Shown here piece by piece: positions 62,243 through 64,000 of a DNA stretch of 64,000 bases. The notes under the pieces are model-generated. The model was not told the origin of the DNA, did not search any database, and saw nothing but the letters and a program-made list of their open reading frames with translations. Source of the DNA: an uncultured Clostridia bacterium. GTDB taxonomy: Bacteria; Bacillota; Clostridia; Christensenellales; UBA1242. The stretch spans positions 1 to 64,000 of the forward strand of contig CALWTK010000001.1 of assembly GCA_944384465.1 (NCBI GenBank). The letters run 5' to 3'. Both the position numbers and the translations under genes were made by a program. The stretch's first letter is position 1. Every line of letters begins with the position of its first letter.

Positions 62243-62542
62243 TTACCACCAGCTATTTACACCAGACATTATATCACTCATGTTGTAAGCCAAATAGTAG
62301 AACAATGCTATCAAAAGACCTGTTACCACGATACCCACGATAACATAGATCAATTTTTGTTTAGCTTCGTCACGTTCATTTTTCTCGTCCGCTTTAGCAA
62401 ATTTGACACCTACAACAATAGCGTAGACGATACCAGCAACAGCGACCAAAATCAAAATAGGATTGATGATATTAATTACAGCATTTAATATCGTTTCCAG
62501 CCAATCAATACCAGTTTTAAAATCTACTAATAATGTACTCAT
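62243..62542 (-). CDS. VirB2/TrbC-like T4SS pilin candidate
   Basis: A 99-residue protein with two membrane segments (ILNAVINIINPILILVAVAG at ~17-50 and LIYVIVGIVVTGLLIALFYY at ~64-84) joined by a highly charged loop (KFAKADEKNERDEAKQK). This two-helix hairpin is the layout of VirB2/TrbC pilins and of the T4SS_pilin family in Gram-positives. There is no cleavable signal peptide that I can see. AGGGGG precedes the ATG. Its own strong terminator suggests high, separate expression, as expected for a pilin. Confidence 0.7.
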   Translation of the reverse strand: MSTLLVDFKTGIDWLETILNAVINIINPILILVAVAGIVYAIVVGVKFAKADEKNERDEAKQKLIYVIVGIVVTGLLIALFYYLAYNMSDIMSGVNSWW

Positions 62543-63200
62543 AAAACCCCCTGTTACATAAAATTCATTTTAAGTAATACTAAAATTAAATTAGAATAAA
62601 TACCATAAAACAATATTTTATGCTAATTTATGACATAATAATAGCAAGTTAAAAATATAAAATCAACTAATTTTAGATATAATTTAAAAATTTTTTTAAC
62701 TTTTTTTAAATTACATTAAAACTATTTTCCACAATTATTGATAAATTATTCTTCCTTACAATTTATTTTCATAAGACTTTAGAACAAATTTGAGCTATTA
62801 GCATATACCCCTGATAAAAATAACCATTGGCGATATCAATATTTTAATACAGATAGCATTCATAAAATAATACAAGAATTTTTACACTCTGTTTATACCT
62901 TATTATTATAAATGAGATTTACTAACTATATGATTTTTTTATCACGTTAAACTAAAAGCTATAGCACTAGACATAGATTGGTATTCTAAACATAAATTTG
63001 GTATTTTATTATTGAAACATTAAATACATTTAGTTATCTAAATTTACATACTGCTATTCACAAGTAAAAACATTTCCAAGTTTTGTGTATGTGTATATGT
63101 GAAGGTATAAGGTACACTTAACTTATATTATTATTTACAATGTTAGTATAACAATATAATAAGTATTATCTACAAAGCCGTCCATTATTTTAAAATTTGC
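62543..63200. other. Long AT-rich intergenic region between divergent T4SS operons
   Basis: About 660 bases with no supportable gene. A few short direct and inverted A/T-rich motifs occur (for example ATAAGGTACACTTAACTTAT near 63108), none strong. It must hold the promoter of the pilin-like gene and could hold a transfer origin, but I see no recognisable nic site. Confidence 0.4.
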
Positions 63201-63229
63201 TTGACGGGTAAAAGAAAATTGTATATTAT
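63201..63229 (+). promoter_or_regulatory. Promoter of the VirD4-like gene
   Basis: TTGACG (63201-63206), 17-base spacer, TATTAT (63224-63229), 20 bases before the start, with AGAGGT as RBS between them. Confidence 0.75.
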
Positions 63230-63249
63230 TATATCTAGAGGTATTATTG

Positions 63250-64000
63250 ATGAAGAAATTAGGCAAAAAAATTATTCTTTATATAGTTGTAGCGGCATTA
63301 GTTTTCGCTGCAGCGGTAATTATCATAACCTATGTAAAAGATGGCAGATTTGTATTCAATGCTAGATACATTGGCGACGCTATCCCATTTGTCTTGCTAG
63401 CGCTAGGTGCCTTGCTAGTTTATGATCTATTGCGTACGGCAGACGGCAAAAATAAATCCAGTAGAGACGGCAAGGCAATCGATAAGGTGACAGACTCCAG
63501 CGGTAAAGAGACATCCGAGTTCTTCAATAAGGATTTTGTCACAGACGAGGATCTAAAAAAGATCAAAGCGTTCAACTACAACACCTTATCCACCATTCGC
63601 TCCTCCAAAAAGGATGGCATTTTGGTCCGAGCAGAAGCAAAGGGCTCAAACATGGATATAAATTTTGTAGAACCTATTCATACTCTTGTAGTCGGTACCA
63701 CATCATCAGGTAAAACATCTCGTTTCGTTGTTCCATCCTTGCAACTCATGAGTATGACCAGCGCAAAGCCGTCTTTCGTTATCACCGACCCGAAGGGCGA
63801 ATTGTACGAAAAATGCTCACACAAGTTTACGAGTGAAGGCTATGATGTTAAGATCATCAATCTACGTGACCCATTCACTTCTACGCAATGGAACCCATTG
63901 ACTTATCCATTTGATATATACACTAGAAGCTACAATCTAGAAAAAGAAGTGAAAGTTCATCCTCCAGGAGACAACCCTAGAAGATATAATTTAATGTTGC
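63250..64000 (+). CDS. VirD4/TraG-type T4SS coupling protein, 3' end beyond window
   Basis: The first 250 residues of a coupling protein that hands DNA-protein substrates to the conjugation channel. It has two N-terminal membrane segments (IILYIVVAALVFAAAVIIIT and AIPFVLLALGALLVYDLL) and a hydrophilic linker. Walker A HTLVVGTTSSGKTSRFVVPS is at ~145-165, and ITDPKGELYEKCSHKF with KIINLRDPFTSTQWNPLTY follows, all typical of VirD4/TraG. ATG 63250 follows AGAGGT. It is transcribed away from the other T4SS genes. The Walker B and C-terminal parts are outside the window. Confidence 0.9.
   Translation, partial: MKKLGKKIILYIVVAALVFAAAVIIITYVKDGRFVFNARYIGDAIPFVLLALGALLVYDLLRTADGKNKSSRDGKAIDKVTDSSGKETSEFFNKDFVTDEDLKKIKAFNYNTLSTIRSSKKDGILVRAEAKGSNMDINFVEPIHTLVVGTTSSGKTSRFVVPSLQLMSMTSAKPSFVITDPKGELYEKCSHKFTSEGYDVKIINLRDPFTSTQWNPLTYPFDIYTRSYNLEKEVKVHPPGDNPRRYNLML

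Noticed and set aside
1..64000. Genetic code 4 (TGA as Trp)
   Set aside because: Several clear genes end in TGA, for example the sugar transferase at 15847 and yabP at 40541, and W is encoded by TGG throughout.
55099..64000. Second attachment site copying the tRNA 3' end
   Set aside because: No repeat of the T-arm/acceptor sequence was found by eye before the window end.
1..64000. CRISPR array
   Set aside because: No regularly spaced direct repeats and no cas-like proteins. The repeats at 23.9-24.4 kb are coding AT-hook repeats.

Overview
The window is one AT-rich bacterial chromosome segment. Shine-Dalgarno (SD) sequences of the AGGAG type, YabP/YabQ/DivIC and SpoVT homologues, lipobox lipoproteins and sigma-A-type promoters (TTGACA-17-TATAAT) point to a low-GC Bacillota of the Clostridia type. 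TGA acts as a normal stop in many genes, so this is not a code-4 Mollicute. Genus and species cannot be read from the sequence.

Layout. 0-1.7 kb is a decayed accessory patch: two broken minus-strand frames, one small intact unknown gene, IS-end-like direct repeats and a lipoprotein gene split by a nonsense codon. 1.9-7.8 kb holds a DUF368 polyprenyl-phosphate transporter, a CvpA-like membrane protein with an unusually large C-terminal region, an unknown protein and a ZIP metal transporter. 7.9-21.1 kb is a surface-glycan cluster: a ferredoxin/FrhB/pyruvyl-transferase fusion, a hexapeptide acyltransferase, a GlfT2-like glycosyltransferase, an initiating sugar transferase, a Wzy-like polymerase, a GT4 enzyme, a Wzm/Wzt-type ABC exporter and a GT2 enzyme. 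21.4-29.1 kb holds metG, a frameshifted membrane gene, a membrane-anchored coiled-coil protein with eight AT-hooks, a YugP-like metallopeptidase, alanine racemase and queH.

29.2-40.1 kb is one gene for a 3652-residue lipoprotein with GLUG-like repeats. 40.3-54.7 kb is mostly housekeeping: yabP-yabQ-divIC-cytidylate kinase, a TVP38 membrane protein, a stand-alone GlmU-type acetyltransferase, two CPBP proteases, rlmH, an M14 peptidase, tadA, HU, a SpoVB/MurJ-type flippase, dus, a uracil-DNA glycosylase, spoVT, lactate dehydrogenase and an enoate-reductase-type flavoenzyme. At 55.0 kb is tRNA-Arg(CCT). From 55.2 kb to the edge is a type IV secretion/conjugation module (VirB4, VirB6-like, an acidic-tailed membrane protein, a pilin-like protein, and a divergent VirD4 coupling protein cut by the window end). 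No relaxase or integrase is visible.

How the genes relate. Lipid-carrier recycling (DUF368), glycan synthesis and export, and very large surface lipoproteins make this an envelope-heavy region. At least seven promoters place the -10 hexamer 5-6 nt before a start codon with no SD, so leaderless mRNAs appear to be a regular expression mode here. The most unusual single gene is the membrane-bound AT-hook protein, which looks able to tie AT-rich DNA to the membrane.
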